A DNA stretch of 64,000 bases, taken from NCBI GenBank assembly GCA_021018815.1, contig JAITYX010000017.1:8060001-8124000 (forward strand), read 5' to 3'. Below the pieces are notes generated by a model that was not told the DNA's origin, did no database searches, and worked only from the letters and a program-made list of their open reading frames with translations. Shown one piece after another: positions 34,591-47,589 of the stretch (position 1 is its first letter; every line of letters begins with the position of its first letter). The stretch comes from Talinum fruticosum. Lineage: Eukaryota; Streptophyta; Magnoliopsida; Caryophyllales; Talinaceae. The position numbers and the translations under genes are program-made.

Positions 34591-35016
34591 GTTTGATTGA
34601 CCTATGGCTCAAATGAAATGGATCAACTTCAATGAAATGTTTGTAATATTTTCATGATAAATGAAATGGATGGTACTTTTTGTAATTTTTGAATTTATTA
34701 GTTCAATTTATTAGTGAATTTCTTAAGAAAAAAATTAAAATTAAGGTGTTCCAACAAAAAAATTACGAACGAAAAAATTTTCATTGATGATAAAAAATAA
34801 ATTCACAACAAAAGTGAAAAATAATGTATGTAGATGTAAGGAATTGTAAGGAGATGTAAGAAACTGTAAGGAGGTGTAAAAAGGTGTAAAAAGGTATAAG
34901 GAGTTGTAAGAAGATGTAAGAAATTATAAGGAGATGTAAGAAGTTGTAAGGAGTTGTAAGGAAAGTTGTAAGCGGTTGTAAAGCTGTAAGCTAAAGTTAA
35001 ATAGAACATGGCTTAT

Positions 35017-36620
35017 ATCTAACATATCAAGATAAATTCCATCTTCACAAAGTTAAAAGGTAAGTATACTGTCCACAAACTCTAGACTTGTAGTATCTTT
35101 ATTCCTTCTAGCGATTAATCACATTTTTCAACGTCATTGTGATTTTTTTGAATTTTGACAAACCATAGTATAACTTCATGGAGTAATTATCTGTTTGACA
35201 CGATAGATTATACTTATAAGAAAAACGCCATGATAAAAACATATAAAAGTTTATCATTGATTCGTCCCTCAATCAAAACAAGTAAGACCTTATTTGTTAA
35301 AATCCAACTATTTTCGACAATATACGATCAATAAATTTTCCAACATTCATAATAGCACATATGCAAACATAATGTAATTTATAATCAAAGGGTTTGTGGA
35401 TTAAAATAAATCGTACTTTGAGGGTATTGGACATTTATATATCAAATTATAAAGTTAACTGATTATATAACATACTTTGGAGGGTATCGGACGTTTATAT
35501 ACGAAATTATAAAGTTAACTGATCATGTGCCATACTTTTGGGGGTGATTTTTTTAAACCACCACCGATTCGGGGGTGGTAACTCGGTTATTTTATGATAT
35601 GTCAAATTGAGAAAAATGAGAAATAGTGTGTTACCCTTGACTAAATTAGTTATCCTTCCCCCAATTGACTTTTTCTCGGTTTAACACTTCATAAAACAAT
35701 TGAGTTGTCACCCTTAAATCAGCGAGTGATTTAGAAAAAAAAAAAAATCACCCCCAAAATATAATATATAATCAGTCAACTTTATAATTTGGTATATACA
35801 CGTCCAACATTATTTTAATCCAAAAATCTTAAAACAAAGTAACAAGTTAGAATTACATATATGACATATGATATTCAATGTAACACTTTCAGCCTGTACA
35901 AGCAAATGGCTTACTTCATAAGACAACTTTGTAAAATTTGATCATCATCAATGAGGTGTGCCACTACAACAATGTACTCTTGTCTTCTTTTTTTAATTAT
36001 TATTGTAGGTTCACATATCAGAAGTATTCTTAAAAAAAAAAAATCAGAAGTAATAGCAACATATCCTTTTTGGTACATGTAAGTTTTTCAACTTCTCCTT
36101 CTACATCTTATAAGTACTCAAGATATCCAACTTTAGAAGTTTTCTAAAACAACTTTCAAAAGCTGAATATCTTCGAATTTCAATGAATCAACCATACAAA
36201 CAAGATATCCGTATAACATGACACGATGATAATCCATAACTTATGTCTTATTGAAATTAATTATATTTTTCAATTGAAAAAAGTAGCTATTATTCTAAAG
36301 AGTTGGTTTCAAAACACTTTGTCTTATGTCAACTTGATTTTGCATCTTTGGCCATCTTTCTATATGGTCTCTCAAGTATGACATTTCAAGCCAAATATAC
36401 TTTTCTGACATCCATAACAAACAGCCTTTTCTGACATCCATAACAAATAGCCTTTTCTTTTTCATTCACCATCTTTTTCCAATGTGTTCCAAACATTCGA
36501 CGATAGCTTTCTCTTATGCCCACTATCAACATTAGGGTTCTTGGACACTAACATGTTCACGGTTAGTATGAATAATGTCATCTCGAGTTCAACTTTGGGT
36601 ATTTATATCATTGGTGCAAC
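35017..36620. other. AT-rich DNA between transposons, no gene seen
   Basis: A diffuse 75-bp duplication around 35410-35540 (ACTTTG-GGGTAT-GGAC-TTTATATA) and inverted related words at about 35740-35815 suggest a small decayed stem-loop element. Nothing else recognised. Confidence 0.45.
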
Positions 36621-36623
36621 TAA

Positions 36624-38004
36624 GGTCATGTTCCATTCAACTTTTCTTACAAATTCTTACAACTTCTTACAACTCCTTATAACTCCTTATAACTTCTTAC
36701 ATCTTCTTACAACTACATATTATTTTTCATATCGAAATTTATTGTGAACTTATTTTCTACCGTTAATGAAAATTTTTTGTTGGTGAATATTTAACTATGT
36801 AAAGGTGTCTACTAGAGATGATTGTGGGATATGTACGTGGTGAATATAGCTATACTAACACCCTATTTTCCCATTCATGTAACTCCAATAGGGTATTTTG
36901 TGTATACCGAATTTATTTGTATAAATATATAAGGATTTCTTTATAATTAATGCCTATTGGATATATTATTTAATTTTATATCTCAAGAAATTCACAAACA
37001 AATTCCAACGAATAATTAATTTCAAAAGTATCACGTCCTTTTAAGTTAGTTATCATAAATAATATTACAAACATTTTGTAAAAGTTTAAGTTTATAGGTG
37101 AATAGTTAAGTTAAATGTGACGAAATCATTTGGGCTATTTCAACCCTGTTCCATTTAGCATAAATTGTAAGGAGTTGTAAGGAGGTGTAAAAGATATAAG
37201 GAGGTGTGAAAAGTTGAAAGGAATTAGAAGGAATATAAAATATTGTATATGATTTGATAAAAATATTTAATGTATTCATATGTGTATTTTTATAGTTATG
37301 TGTAACATATTTGTATTTTTATTTATAAATTTTATGTAATAGAATAATAAAATTTTTATATTTGTGATGTCAAATGCATATATGTCATGTTTAATGATTT
37401 GTTTTTTCAAGAAAAAATAAATTATATTTGATATTTATCAAAAGAGTTATTATAAATGCATAAATGATTTTCATGTAATAGTTAGTTGCAAATGACCTTA
37501 ATTTTACACGTTTGAAATAAATATCTTCAACTATTAATTTAATTAGTTGAGAACATTTATTTCATACTTGTAAAATTAAGGTAATTTTCAAATATCTTTT
37601 ATATAAAAGTCATTTATGCATCTATAAAAACTTTTTTCATAAGTATCAAATATAATTTTGTTTTTTCTAAAAACAAAAAAAGAAGAAAAAATCATCAAAA
37701 TGATACAAATGCATTTGACATTACAAATATATAAATTTTATAATTTACATTAAATTCATAAATAAAAATACAAATATGCTATACATAAATATAAAATACA
37801 TTAAACATTTTTATCAAGTCATATAAAACATTTTATATTCCTTACAATCGCTTACAACTTCTTACAACTTCTTACAATCGCTTACGACTCCTTACACTGC
37901 TTACAACTTTTACGCTTTTTACAACTGCTTACGACTCCTTACAACTTCTTACAGACTTTCCTTACAACTTATTACAACTCCTTACACCTAAATGGAACAA
38001 GGCC
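36624..38004. mobile_element. Non-autonomous relative of Harbinger element B
   Basis: The left end GGTCATGTTCCATTCAA and the complement of the right end (GGCCTTGTTCCATTTAG) are inverted, and TAA flanks both sides (36621-36623, 38005-38007), the 3-bp duplication typical of Harbinger. The first 160 bp match the complement of the right end of element B (to TTAATGAAAATTTTTT). No coding capacity. An inner copy of a left end begins at 37144. Confidence 0.75.
37144..38004. mobile_element. Fold-back MITE with two left-type ends
   Basis: From CCCTGTTCCATTTAG at 37144 to CTAAATGGAACA-GGCC at 38004 the two halves are inverted copies of the left end of element B, including the TGTAAG array (right array about 37840-37985) and the following ATTTAATGTATTCAT region. 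It shares its right edge with the larger 36624-38004 element, so it may be nested in it or created from it. Confidence 0.8.
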
Positions 38005-38007
38005 TAA

Positions 38008-40291
38008 CTTATTAAAAGTGGGATTATTTGATCCTAGTAGATCTTGTGTAAAAGCTGTTTCATTTAAAAGTTATTATAAGATGGAAACTTTTATTATAAA
38101 TTTAAATATGTAGAGGATAACTGATAATTTATGTATAAAGAAGAAGGAATGAACTGATTTGAACATGACCTCGCTTGTGTCTGATGAAGTTGGTTGGTGT
38201 AGTGTTGTTACAGCCCCTTGAGCTTACCAATTCACATTGGATGTTAAAGATGGTTTGAATATTTCATTTGGTTCCCCCTCCCTTTGTCTAATGCACTTCT
38301 CCACTTTCTCTTCGCAAGCATAGACAAATGACTTTTTTGCATTTTCTTCATATCAAATTCAACGTTAGGGATGGGAGGAAAACAAAGCCTTAAATAATTA
38401 ATTTGAGGATGGTAGAGGCATCAGAGGAAGAAGGGAGCTCTCAATAAAAAATAAAAAAATGAAGTGTACTCCGTCAATTTATGCTCTGATTTGAAAATGC
38501 ATATTGTGATTTTGCATATAAAATAATTGTACTTATATGAAATTTAAAAAGTACAAATTAACCTAGAGATGACGGCAACTAGAGGGAATTTTTCGGGTAG
38601 GATAGGAAAAAAATAAATTAGGACCGGTTAGACTTCAATTTGGGTTCAATTCTCAATTTTGTAGATAACGGATTTCCATGTTGAATTCTGTCTACACTCG
38701 GATCGAGCAGGGTGTCCAGCTTTTTAAAACTTTATTTTATATATATATATAATCTACTAATATGAAATATACCTACTATCTATGTCAAGAAAACAATAAA
38801 AAAAATTACAATAAAATAAAAAGGAAATAATATAACTTAGAAAACTCAATTGTAAAAATTTGAATAGACATTTATCATGAAAAAAAAAAAATAAATTGTT
38901 AGATCATGATTTATTTTTCCTAATAAGTAAGGTCATTGTCACAATCACAAAACATAATTACCGTAAATTTACTTAATTAATGGGTAAGTTAGGAGATTTG
39001 ATTCTTTTATCTCCATTATATTATAAATATATAAATGGTAGGATTGTGTATGCAACTAGCTTGACTGATATACGAAGATAACTTCATGATAGTCTCATAA
39101 AACTATTCTATAAGAGTTTTTTATAGAATTAATTAGTTAACTACTTTGATAAGTTTTTAATTATGATCTATACATTAACCAAAAAAAAAACTTTTATATT
39201 TCTAAGGATTTTAAATTGATTTCATTAACAATATTTAGTTAGTCATAATAAGGTAAGTTACTAAGTTTTGTAAGGAGCATTCAAATATGGTATAAAAGAA
39301 TTTATTTTCATCTTCCTTTGCCAATTTTTAATTTTTTAAACATGACTAAGTTTCATAAAAAAATAAAGAGACAAAAGGCTAATATATCCGAAATAAAATA
39401 AAATAGTCTAAAGTGTAATTGTAACCTCGCACATTAAATGCAAGGCTAAATTTTTTTTTAAAGTACGATTAGAGATAAAAAGAATGATCTAAAAAAAGTA
39501 CCAATTTCAACTAAAAAGTTTTGAAATATGCTACAATCAAGGGGAGTTAGAAAATAATTGTTAGGGAGGCCGAATTCAATATCATTTAAGAAATTTATTA
39601 TTTTTAATTAATTTATAAAATTTCTTTGGTTATGCTTTTCCATACAACATAATCAATTCCGTTCAGTTTAATCTTTTTTACTAATTAAGAAATTAATTGA
39701 TCAATCTAATCTCTAACACTTTTAAAACTAACTCATGTCAAAACGACTTTTAAATACTCTATGATTTTTTAACTCCTTAACAAGGCATGAAAACAAAACT
39801 AGGGTTCAAATATAAGTCATATAGAATTATCTTTAAAAATCTTTATTAAAATAATTAATATTGTCTTATTCTCATATAGCAAAAAGCAGCTAGTTAGCAA
39901 CCGATAATATTCATAGTGCAAAAATTATTAAAATTCATAATGTAATAAACAAAGGGAGTTTAACTTGAATTAATTAAGATAGAACAAAATAGTAAAATAT
40001 CCTTTAAGATCGGAGGTGGATGTACAACAACACGAGTGGTTCGACGCCTATTTGTCAAATTAAAAAGAAAACAAATAAAAATTGTTTAAAAATTTTTCAA
40101 GGAAACTCTTAAAAATTAATGAATATTCAATAAATTTCATAAAATTTTGAATGGGAAATTTTGTATTCGTTATCTAAGTTCTTCATATATAATAAAAACC
40201 GACTCAATTTTTTAATATCTAATGAACTAAACATCTTATCATTCAATAACTATTTTCTTTAATTTAAAATTCGTGCTAAGGTACGGATACA

Positions 40292-40358
<67 letters not shown>

Positions 40359-42084
40359 TTGATATTATATATATATATATATATATTGTGTACTAAGTAT
40401 TTATTTGTTGAACTTTTACCAAATATTATCATAAATATTTGTTCATCAAAAAATAACCATTGACAATATTAAATAGTTAGCAATATTTATGTAATTATCA
40501 AGTTCAAAATTATCATTCAAATAAAAGAAAATCCGATTTAAAAATAAGTCATTGATAAAAGAAATTTTAAAAAATTATTCCTTAAAAATATATAACACAG
40601 ATAATTTTACCCTCTAATTAGCTCTTAAAGTCCATTTTCCTTTCAAACTAATTCTTTTTTTTAAATTAGTTTTCTATTTAAATATATTAGTATAATCATA
40701 TTCATCTTTTTCTCTCTACATATTAATTAGGCCATTGTTGGGATGAAATTTCTTTGTGTGTAAAAATTATTTATTTTAACTCAAATTCCCCATTGTTTTA
40801 ATTAGAAACTACTATATCTTTTAACAATACTTGAATTATGATCTTTTCTTTTTTACATATTTCACATCATTTTCATGTCATGACAACAATCACAAGACAG
40901 TATTCAAGAGGGTATAAATTTTCTCATCAACATGATCATGGTGTTTTATATATTGTCTCATCAATATATTCAGATATTTTAATTTTTATAAGTGAATATT
41001 TTGAATTAAAATTTCTTCTTTTATTTCCATTTGTTTTTTGTTTTTTGTGAAAATTTCCAACATTTGATATACTTTTATATACTAAAAATATGATATTCCC
41101 CACATTTATGTCCAAATAAAACAATGTAGATAAAAAGAAAATTGTTAATGGGACATTATTGTCTAATCTTTAGTTCATAGTTGAAATTCATCAATGTGTG
41201 TTTTTTGTTTTACTTGAGTGTATAATCTGTTTCGTGCCACAAGCTTTTATCAATGCAGGATTATATTATTGTAATGTTTATTAATAATTTTAATTATCAA
41301 TAAAAATATAAGTGTTCAAACTTTGTTGTATATTTTAAATAATTGGGTTTTATGATGGTTGAATTATATGTACTCCTTAAAGTTGTTTTTTTTTTTGACA
41401 ATATTGGAAGACTACATTCATTTGAATTAAACTACCAATGTATAAGAATTATATGTATGAAAACTTTAATGGAAATGTACTCCTAATTTGTGCCTATAAA
41501 TCGTATGCCTATAAATCCTATAATTTTAAATGGATTATTTTTAAGGTAAATATCTATTTGTCTTATTAAGAGGGTAGAAGTGGAGTTTGTGCATTAGTAT
41601 TGTAATGATATATGTAAGCCTATTATTGATAATTTATATTCATATGTACAAGCATTTTAATGATGGTTATTAAACTCCCGATATGGATGTAATGATCCTA
41701 CGATTCTATGATTTATTGAAATCTTATTATCCTAATTTAATTCCAAAAATATATGGTAGAATATTGCAAAATGATATTCTATGATTCTACGATCATGCGA
41801 TTCATTAAAATTTAATTGCACGATTCTAAATAAAATTAATAAAGTACCCACAAATAATTATATTCGAGAATTCATTACAATAGTATACTTTTGTATCAAA
41901 ATCTTCAACAGAGTATAGTTGCATTGGATTTTTATAAATCTTTATGATGTTTACAAATATTTTATTCTTATAAAACTAATTTCATTATTACAAACAAATA
42001 TTAGAATCTTATGCCCCTAGATCCAATTCTACGAGTCTGATTCTAACCATCCCCCAAATCGATTCTAACTAGGATATCAATTCT
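38008..42084. other. AT-rich DNA, no gene seen
   Basis: Only simple repeats (40296-40386) and a degenerate ACGATTCTATGATT-type repeat (about 41690-42080) are recognisable. Short open stretches, such as 40838-41050, have no domain. Confidence 0.6.
40296..40386. repeat. (TA)n(GA)n(AT)n compound microsatellite
   Basis: TA units to about 40332, GA units to about 40358, then another AT run at about 40366-40386. Confidence 0.97.
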
Positions 42085-42099
42085 AACAATCTTGATTTT
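42085..42099. repeat. L1 target-site duplication, left copy
   Basis: AACAATCTTGATTTT here and AACAACCTTGATTTT at 46751-46765, 14 of 15 matching. Confidence 0.85.
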
Positions 42100-42182
42100 T
42101 TTTATAATAAAATCATACTGATTTTATTACACCAACTTGGCTTCCTGAAAAGAAGCATGATTACAAACATTTCAGCTGAAGC

Positions 42183-45100
42183 ATTTTAGTGCAACTTAGC
42201 TATTTCAGCACATCCAGATGATAGTTTTTTACTGCAGCAACTAAGGTATTCTAGCCTAGTCAGAATGCAATTTTTGATCTTGGCTACAGCAGCTTCCATG
42301 TTTGGGTTCTCCTTCTTGTACACTACAATATTCCTTTGAATCCAGATTTCATACAGTAGGGCAATCATGGATGATCTCAGGATAATCTTCCTGCTCTCCC
42401 CTACTTTCAGCTTTAATAGCCAGTTCAGTAAGTCTGAAGGAGATTTGAATTGATGTTGTACGTTTAATCATCTCAGGATCACTTCCAGGATATTCCTGTT
42501 GAATGTTCATTCAAAGTATAAATGGTCGTGTGTTTCAGGAGCAGCATAGCAAAGCTGGCAATTAGTGTTTATGCTATGTAGCCAGTCTATGTAACACTTG
42601 TAGTCGATCTTGAACTAGTATCCAGCACCAATATGAGTGTTTAGGAATGTTTCCCCTGCACCAGACCACTCTATCCCATTTGATCTTTGTGTCGTTTTTT
42701 TGCAGTGCATTGTATCTTGCTTTGACAGATAGGTGCACATCTAGTGACAGGTGTTTCACAGAATGTTTGAGCTTTGCTAGCTTTTTAAGGTACCAACAAG
42801 TGTCTGCCTGCGGAGTGTACTGTGTCTGTTTCTTGAGGTAGTGAGAGTGGATCCATCTAACCCAAAGAATATCCTTTTTATGGAGATAACCCATACATGT
42901 TTCACCATTATAGCCATGTTCCATTATTCTAGGTTCTTAAAACCCAGTCCACCTGCACTTTTAGGGGAGCAAGCTTGACTCCATGCAACAAGTGGTTTTC
43001 TTGAGTAGGCTTCACTTCCAGACCAATAGAAGTTTTTGCATATGGCATCAACTCTTTTGATCACCTCTTTAGGGAGAATGAAACTCGATGTCCAAAATCC
43101 ATACACTCCCATGAGCACATTATTGATGAGAATAGACCTACCTGCATAAGACATGTGTCTCGAGCCCCAACATCTGATTTTTGACACAATTTTGCCTTCC
43201 AGCAGTTGACAATCAGACGATGAGAGTCTACCTGAGGTGATAGGGACACCAAGGTATTTGAAAGAGAGTTTCCCTTCCTTAAACCTGAAATGAGTAGCAA
43301 TTCTTCCTTTGTACTAGCATTTACACCAGAGAGAACCATGCTAGATTTCTTTTGGTTTATAATCATTCTAGAAGATTAAGCAAACCTATCAAATGCTTTA
43401 AGAAGACAAGACATTGAGTTTGGTTCAGCTTTGCAGAATAGAAGTAGATCATCAGCAAAAACCAGCAAATTTTCAAAGTTCTGCATCTTGGATGGTAGGG
43501 AAACATACTTTGCTAAATTTGTGTTTTAACATATCTGTTAATCCATCACCAGCACAAAAAGTAAGGGAGAGATGGGATCACCAGCACAAAAAGTAAGGGA
43601 GAGATGGGATCACCGTGTTTTAGACCTCTTTCCCCTTTGAAAAAAAACCAGAGCTTAACCCATTGATGTTAATAGAAAAATATGCATTTCTAAGGCCAGC
43701 CATAATCCATGAGATAAACATGGGTGGAAAATGAAAACCTCTCAATATCTTCTCTACAAAATTATGACTAACAGTCATAAGCCTTCTTCATATCTACTTT
43801 CATGATGCATCTGGGAGAGCTATGCTTCCTACCATACCCTCTTGTGAGGTCTTGGCATAATATGATGTTATGGATCATTTCTTTGCATGGTATAAATGCA
43901 CATTGAGTTTCCTCTACTAAACTCCCCAAAACTTCTTTTAGTCTAATGCGTAGGAGTTTAGAAATGCATTTATATATTACAGTGCAACAAGCAATGGGTT
44001 TAAAGTCGCCTGCTTCTTTTGGTACAGATATTTTAGGGATTAAAACAAGGCTTGTATGACTGACTTGTTTCAGCAGTTTACTTGTTTGGAAGAAGTCCAC
44101 AACAGCAGCACTGAATAGTTCACTGATATGCACCCAACAACCTTTGAAAAATCCGCTATTGAAACCATCTGGGCCAGGTGATTTCACATCTTGAATGCTA
44201 AACAGAGCTTGTTTGATCTCATCTTTGGTGAACTTTTTACCAAGATCCATTTGTTGTTCAATGTTGAGAATTGCAGGTGAAGACAGTGTTACGGCAAGGA
44301 ACTCTATCATTTTCAGCCACTCCTAGCATGTTATGGAAGAAATTAAGCATGTGTAGATTTACATTTTCCCTTCCTTCAACTCTGTTATCTCCATCCATAA
44401 GAGAGTTGACATAACTAGCATGTTTTCTTTGTTTACCTGTAGAAAAGAAGACCTTGGTGCACTAGTCACCCCATGCCATCCAATCCCTTTTACTTTGTTG
44501 GTGCATCATTGTAGTTGAGCTATGTAGGGCAGAACAATACTCATCTCTAGTAGTTTGCTCTTCCATTTGTAGTTGTGCAGATGAAGGATTTTGATGTAAT
44601 TTCCTTTGAATGTCGTCTAACTTGCATTTCAACAGCTCTCTCTGTAGGTGTGAATATTATCATAATGAGCCCTGTGGAGTGTTTTCCGAGGATTCTTCAT
44701 AAGCTTCAGCTTCTGAAGCAGTTGGTACCCAATGCAGCCTGTGATTTCAGTTTTTAAGGCTTCCTGGACTATCTCCAGGAATTGTGGATGTCGTGTCCAG
44801 ATGTTTCAAAATTTGAAAAATCCTTGCTGGTGATGTACCTTGTCAAAGGTAAGGAGTATTGGGGAATGATATGAGATTCCTTCTGGTAGAAACTCAACAG
44901 TGACATTAACTTTCAAAATCCATCTTTGATTGACCAGGCACCTATCAATCTTTGAGTAAACCCTGCTGCCATCTTTATGCTTATTAGACCAGGTAAAGAA
45001 AGCACTTGCGGCTATGATATCAGTAACTTCACAGACTTGGACACACTCCCTGAAGTCAGCAATTTCAGAAACATGTACTTCTCTACCAATTCTCTCTTCT

Positions 45101-45560
45101 GGGTGTAGAATATTATTGAAATCACTAAGTATTGCCCAGGGTTCCTGCATCTGCTCAACTAGGCTTTTTAGTATATCCCAAAGAGGGATTCTATGTGTGT
45201 CTATATTACGACCATATAAAAAGGTCAAATAGAATACCCGATCAGTCTTAGCTTGCACACATTTGCAATGAACATGTTGTGCAGAGGAGTCAAGGATATT
45301 AAGTTCATATTCAGCTTCTCTCCAACAAATAAGTATTCTTCCCCTCGGATAGGACCGATTATTATGAAATCTTTTCCAAACCAAAGAAAAGATGATCACA
45401 TACTTTGTCAGTATTGACATCCTTTATTTTATGCTGAACTAAGCATACCAAACTAGGATTTATTCTACTAAGGAAGGATTTAGTATCCTCCTGCTTATTT
45501 GGGCCATTTAGGCCTCGAATGTTCCGGCAGAGAACACTCAGGGAGGGGGATTGTGATCCT
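42183..45560 (-). pseudogene. LINE ORF2: endonuclease and reverse transcriptase, inactivated
   Basis: ORF2 begins near 45560 (LSVLCRNIRGLNGPNKQEDT) and runs through the endonuclease (44806-45420: FLYGRNIDTHRIPLWDIL, LSDFNNILHPEERIGR, TWSNKHKDGSRVYSKIDR). The usual SDHSP motif reads SYHSP. The reverse transcriptase (about 43400-44310) shows IQDVKSPGPDGFNSGFFKGC, LVLIPKISVPKEAGDFKPI, MKVDMKKAYDC and an intact FADD catalytic box at 43448-43459. Then come a RSILINNVLMGVYGFW region and a zinc-binding segment (42574-42924, VVWCRGNIPKHSYWCWI). It ends near 42183. Several stops and frameshifts and a 32-bp tandem duplication at about 43545-43609 disrupt it. It would copy LINE RNA into DNA at nicked targets. 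Confidence 0.92.
43545..43609. repeat. 32-bp tandem duplication within the LINE reverse transcriptase
   Basis: ATCACCAGCACAAAAAGTAA plus the next 12 bases occurs twice head to tail, identical. It shifts the reading frame relative to an uninterrupted RT. Confidence 0.9.
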
Positions 45561-45602
45561 TACCCTCAGTTACCCCTGACATTATTGAGTAAGAGTTTGT
45601 TG

Positions 45603-46710
45603 TCACAACAGGCTCAATGTGCTTCGTAATGTGATGGGGGATGTTGCTTTCTTGGGAGCAATAAAATCATTATCACTATCCTTGATTTGTGCAATAGATT
45701 TAGTGACATTTTCAGTAGGTTTTTGGACTGGAACCCATACCTTCTTAGTAGTAGGTTGCTTCTTCCTGCAATTCTCTTCCCCATGCCCAAAGAATTTGCA
45801 ATGGGTACATCTTGTCGGCCTCTATTCATACTCCACTTTTTGAGTTCTCAGAATATCTTTCTTAGTGGCAAACTCAATGACATTAGGTAAATCCTCACCA
45901 ACTTTGACTTCAATCATCAAACGGGCGTAGCCCAACTTGTCTTTCTCTTTTGTGGGCTTATCAGTCTTCAATGGTTTCCCAATTATGCTACCCAACTTGC
46001 TAAGACCTTGTGGACTCCAATATTTGAAGTCTAAGTTAAGAAACCTTACCCATACAAGTAGTTCAATTTTAGATCTGTCAATAACCACATCCTCAGACCA
46101 AGCCTGCATCAAGACAAGTTTCTTATCAAAAAACACTAGGCCCTTTCTCAGAACCATGTCTCTGTCCTCAACATTGTGAAATCTCACAAGAAACATGCCA
46201 TCTTTTAGAGATAGTACCTGGTGTAGCTTGTAGGAAGCCCAGACCCTATTTAAAAAGCCAATCATGATCTGAAAGGGAGGGTTAGCTCCTGCAACACAAC
46301 AAATTATTGACGGTTCCCAGTATTCGATTTCAGCAGCAACATCCTCATGATTGATTTTAGCACATTTAATCCCTAAAACCTCAGTACAAGGGATGAGGTC
46401 AAGTAACATACCTTCATTTTCATTCACGATTGATGCAAAAGTGGGAGATCTCTCAGTTGATTGAGGTCCAGTATCTTGATTTTGAATCGTCTCCTCATTT
46501 TGTACTGATTCGTCCTCTATAGTGTTCTTCACAGCCATTGAAATCGATGTATCCGTTGGTACTGTTTCATTTTCATTCGGGGTAATTGACTATAGACAGA
46601 GAAATTCCATTGCCCACCGGAGTAGTTAGGCAGCTAGGAGTCATTAGAATCGTTTTTGGAGTGGGTTGTGGGATTGATGTCTTCGGTCTTCCCCGTTTCC
46701 CCTTTGCCAT
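45603..46710 (-). pseudogene. LINE ORF1 (DUF4283 and CCHC zinc knuckle), two lesions
   Basis: It starts MAKGKRGRPKTSIPQPTPKT at 46710. A frame change near 46580 leads into a 238-residue open segment (46538-45822) with the DUF4283 RNA-binding-like region (FLNRVWASYKLHQVLSL, MFLVRFHNVEDRDMVLRKG, WVRFLNLDFKYWSPQGLSKL). A single in-frame TAG follows VEYE. The same frame then continues through RPTRCTHCKFFGHGEENC, a C-x2-C-x4-H-x4-C knuckle, to a TGA at 45603. In related LINE proteins Trp normally stands at the TAG position, so TGG to TAG is likely. The protein would coat LINE RNA. Confidence 0.9.
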
Positions 46711-46750
46711 GGCTGAGTTCCCAGAGAGGGTTTTCAGGGGAGAGGATTTT

Positions 46751-46765
46751 AACAACCTTGATTTT
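46751..46765. repeat. L1 target-site duplication, right copy
   Basis: AACAACCTTGATTTT, paired with 42085-42099. Confidence 0.85.
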
Positions 46766-46774
46766 AGACCTGTC

Positions 46775-47420
46775 AATTTAGTCTGGCGGGTTAAATACGG
46801 GTCGAGTGTATTCGGGTTTGAGTAAAATACGAGTCGAGTAGTATTTCGGGTTCGGGTAAAATATAGGTCGGGTGTATTTTGGGTTCGGGTAAAATACGAC
46901 AGTGTCTTATATTGAGTTATACGGGTTTTAGTAAACCCAACGAAATGCCTATAATTCAATGAAAAAGTACGAGTATTTGTATTTTACGAAAAAAAATATC
47001 AAAAAATATTGAAAGCTTTCATATAAAATTTATATGAAGACCCCATTGAGTTAGTTCGATTTCGGTTAACTTCGGGTCGATCTTATTCGGGTTCGGTTCG
47101 GTTTCGGGTTCGGTTCAACTTCGGTTCGGGTCAACTTCGAGTCAATCTCATTCGGGTTTGTTCGGTTTCGGTTCGGTTAACTTCGGTTCGGTTCAATTTT
47201 GGGTCAATTTCGTTCGGGTTCAATCGATTTCGGTTCGAGTTCGGGTTTGGTTTGGGTTAATTTCGGATCGGGTCAACTTTGGTTCGGTTTCGGTTCGGGT
47301 TGGGTCAATGTCAATTTGGGTGAGTTTCGAGTATGATTTCAAGTTAACTTTAGATCGTGTTAAAATCAGGTCGGGTCACTTTTGGGTCGGGTTAATATTA
47401 GTTTTTTTTATTTTACACGT
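46775..47420. repeat. TTCGGG-rich array 2
   Basis: Dense GGGTTCGG, TTCGGTT, TCGGGTC and AACTTCGG words, purine-rich on the plus strand. The irregular 5-8 base spacing is not a fixed-period satellite. The open stretches here translate to V/R/F/G/S-biased low complexity and are not genes. Confidence 0.85.
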
Positions 47421-47589
47421 TTGTTTTTGTACATATTAAAAATGGAACGTTGTTTACTAAAAAAATACTAGTAACTTTTAAGAGATATAACTTATAAGTA
47501 AACAAACAAAATTTAAATATTTAACTATAAATTTAAAATAAGATAAACCAAGTTAATATTTCAATACGTCACATATGTATAATCCAACT

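Larger units (their letters stand above)
29686..35013 (+). mobile_element. Harbinger-type transposon (element B) with TGTAAG-rich ends
   Basis: The left end GGCCCTGTTCCATTTAA and the complement of the right end (AGCCATGTTCTATTTAA) form terminal inverted repeats, flanked by TAT on both sides (29683-29685, 35014-35016). Next to both ends are arrays of TGTAAG-type words, short on the left and about 170 bp on the right (34825-34990). Both read TGTAAGG on the plus strand, so the arrays are direct, not inverted. Inside are a MYB-like gene (31937-32948) and a DDE transposase (33260-34590), both broken and on the plus strand, preceded by CT-rich tandem repeats. Family membership rests on the transposase motifs. 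Confidence 0.85.
42100..46750 (-). mobile_element. Near full-length L1-type LINE retrotransposon
   Basis: A 15-bp target duplication brackets 4.65 kb. The right side is the 5' end, with ORF1 starting 40 bp in at 46710. ORF1 is followed by ORF2 (endonuclease, reverse transcriptase, zinc-binding region), and the 3' end is a short A-rich tail abutting the left duplication. It is inserted beside a TTCGGG array. One mismatch in the duplication and a limited set of disabling changes suggest a moderately recent insertion. Confidence 0.92.

Noticed and set aside
34825..34990. Possible CRISPR-like array of short spaced repeats (also 37840-37985)
   Set aside because: The TGTAAG words are 6-10 bases with no unique spacers, and they are transposon subterminal repeats in a plant genome.
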